In this document: one piece after another, positions 5,024-6,551 of the stretch | How positions within the stretch are numbered: position 1 is the stretch's first letter | How the letters are laid out: each line of letters opens with the position of its first letter | Assembly: GCA_964572955.1 (NCBI GenBank) | Contig: CAZNGY010000067.1 | Location: 1 to 6,551 of the forward strand | DNA length: 6,551 nucleotides | Reading direction: 5' to 3' | Origin: UBA3775 sp964572955 | GTDB lineage: Bacteria; Bacillota; Clostridia; Lachnospirales; Lachnospiraceae | Notes under the pieces: model-generated | The model's database searches: none | What the model was told of the DNA's origin: nothing | What the model saw: the letters and a program-made list of their open reading frames with translations, nothing else | Program-made: the position numbers and the translations under genes

Positions 5024-6551
5024 TTACACTACTTTTCTATTTGCGGATATAGTGACTTCCGCATTTTTTTCTTTATCCGGTTCTTCTACCGAAAGAAGTT
5101 CACTTAATTCCTGCTGTCTGTCTAACAGCTTTTTTAGTTCAGCTTCTTTCGCAAACGGTCGTTCAAATTCTTCCTTTGTCGATACAAGAGCCGCCTCTAC
5201 TTCCGATAATTTCTGTCGGTATTCACCAAGATGTTTCTCAAAACCTTTTACAGCATTTTGAATCCTTGTGATGTTTCCGACATCTGTCAAACGATTTGCT
5301 TCTACTGTATAGGTCATTTCTCCAAGTATGCTAAAATTATACTTCCATCCATCATTAAATATATCTCTTGATTTTGAAATACCGATTGGAAATGATGCAT
5401 ACTCACCAAAAGTAATAACTTTTCCATCACTTTCGATTTTAGCCATCAGGTCCTGAATTATTTCTCCGGCTTTCTTTCGTTCTGTAATCACAACATCATG
5501 AATTTTCATGGCAAAAGCAACATTATCTTCCTGCCCTTCTCCTTCTACAATAACTTCCTGCACGTTTCCGGATTGGTACAGTTCACTTGCATCACGTCTG
5601 GCAATATCTTTTTCAATATTAGATATAATATGCTCATACTTTTCTTTACGTTCGGGAAGAACCTGTGTTAATTCTTTCTCCAATCTGTATTGTCCTGCAG
5701 TATACTCCCGCTTCAGTAGATTCAATTTTGAAATTTCTGCATCCACCGTCATTTTTTCCTTTATTAGTGGATTTCCGGAGGAAATTGCAACCATTTCCGC
5801 ATAGTTCAGTACAGCCTCATCAATATCAGCACAATTACGTGCTACATCTCCGTTCGTCATGATCTGTGAAATGAATTTCTGCTTATTTTCAATAATACTC
5901 CAATTATACGCATCGAACGTACCTTTTGTAACATAACGGTATATCTCCACAAAATCATACATATTGCCTTGTCTTAGTATACGCCCCTCCCTTTGCTCTA
6001 CATCTGAAGGTCTCCAGGGAACATCAATTTCATGCAAAGCATAAAGCCTGTCTTGTATATTAGTTCCGGTACCCATTTTTTCCGTAGAACCTAAAATAAT
6101 ACGTTTTACTCCATTTCTTACATCTGCAAACATGTCACTACGCTGTTTATCATTTTTGGCATCATGTATAAAACAGATTTCCTCACCCGGTATTCCCTTT
6201 TTTATCAGTTCCTCTTTTATAAACTGATACACACCAAATTTTTCCTTATCTGTTGAAGGTACTCCCAGATCAGAAAAGATTAGCTGTGCAGCTTTATCTT
6301 TCTCCGTTTCTTTCCAAATACGGTAAACATTTTCTACACATTTGAACAGTTTGCTTTCCGGATCCGCCTCTGCATCAGGGTGATACATTCTGATATCTGT
6401 TGATACCAATCTTGCATCATGACAAATTTTAAGCATATTATCCACCGCTGGATCTACATTTCCATCACGAATATCTTTTGCTCGCTCTACAAATTCATCA
6501 ACACATGCCTTAACATCCTCATTTCCTTCACTTTCAATAATATTGTACTGA
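5024..6551 (-). CDS. SNF2-type helicase, C-terminal part of a large mobile-element protein (5' end beyond window)
   Basis: The frame is open to the right edge, giving 508 residues. The GTG at 6445 is an internal valine, not a start, because 35 further in-frame codons follow upstream without a stop. Counting from the first residue in the window, helicase lobe-2 motifs are clear: QLIFSDLGVP near 89-98 (motif IV), GSTEKMGTGTN near 154-164 (motif V) and QREGRILRQGN near 186-196 (motif VI with its arginine fingers). The remaining 300 residues are largely helical and charged, with a probable coiled coil near the end. This arrangement is typical of the very large methylase/SNF2 helicase proteins carried by integrative-conjugative elements and large phages of Firmicutes, where helicase motifs sit close to the C-terminus. 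Any methylase domain would lie outside the window. The role in transfer or DNA protection is not established from this fragment. Confidence 0.85.
   Translation of the reverse strand, partial: QYNIIESEGNEDVKACVDEFVERAKDIRDGNVDPAVDNMLKICHDARLVSTDIRMYHPDAEADPESKLFKCVENVYRIWKETEKDKAAQLIFSDLGVPSTDKEKFGVYQFIKEELIKKGIPGEEICFIHDAKNDKQRSDMFADVRNGVKRIILGSTEKMGTGTNIQDRLYALHEIDVPWRPSDVEQREGRILRQGNMYDFVEIYRYVTKGTFDAYNWSIIENKQKFISQIMTNGDVARNCADIDEAVLNYAEMVAISSGNPLIKEKMTVDAEISKLNLLKREYTAGQYRLEKELTQVLPERKEKYEHIISNIEKDIARRDASELYQSGNVQEVIVEGEGQEDNVAFAMKIHDVVITERKKAGEIIQDLMAKIESDGKVITFGEYASFPIGISKSRDIFNDGWKYNFSILGEMTYTVEANRLTDVGNITRIQNAVKGFEKHLGEYRQKLSEVEAALVSTKEEFERPFAKEAELKKLLDRQQELSELLSVEEPDKEKNAEVTISANRKVV

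Noticed and set aside
5052..5862. Three plus-strand frames (5052-5261, 5508-5804, 5665-5862)
   Set aside because: They are antisense to the helicase gene, serine/phenylalanine-rich as expected of a reverse-strand shadow, and resemble no family.
6443..6445. GTG at 6445 as the start of the helicase gene
   Set aside because: The frame continues open for 35 more codons to the window edge, and helicase lobe 1 is missing, so this is an internal codon of a longer gene.

Overview
The window comes from a low-GC Gram-positive bacterium, probably Clostridia of the Lachnospiraceae type. The basis is AT-rich codon use, strong AGGAGG-type ribosome binding sites, and the gene families present. Every convincing gene lies on the minus strand, so the region reads from right to left. 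The gene content (large SNF2-type helicase fragment, XRE regulator, small HAD phosphatase) suggests an integrative/conjugative or similar mobile element, although no integrase, relaxase or attachment site is visible.

The main feature is a diversity-generating retroelement (DGR) filling positions 1-3100. In transcription order it has an Avd-type accessory protein (2681-3100), a non-coding template repeat (TR, 2515-2657), a DGR-type reverse transcriptase (1186-2415), and a secreted target protein that runs off the left edge (1-1155). The target contains the variable repeat (VR, 137-279). Aligned by eye over 143 ungapped positions, TR and VR differ at 14 sites. All 14 are adenines in the coding-strand TR, and all change the encoded amino acid, which is the signature of adenine-specific mutagenic retrohoming. 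An 8-bp-stem hairpin sits two bases beyond the VR and has no counterpart at the TR, as in known DGR targets.

Two genes lie immediately upstream on the same strand with tight spacing: a short protein resembling domain I of MutS (3702-4181) and a HAD-type nucleotidase-like phosphatase (3152-3709). They overlap each other by 8 bases, and only 51 bases separate the phosphatase from avd, so they may share the DGR transcript. A terminator at 4301-4340 separates this block from an XRE-family regulator (4348-4833), which has its own promoter and a possible operator. Further right is the C-terminal half-kilobase-residue portion of a large helicase (5024 to beyond 6551), followed by an inverted repeat that may end its transcript.

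As a working model, TR RNA is copied by the RT with Avd, errors are introduced opposite adenines, and the cDNA replaces the VR. This would diversify the exposed face of a C-type-lectin-like fold in an exported protein. A role for the MutS-like and HAD proteins in this process is speculation based on gene order only.
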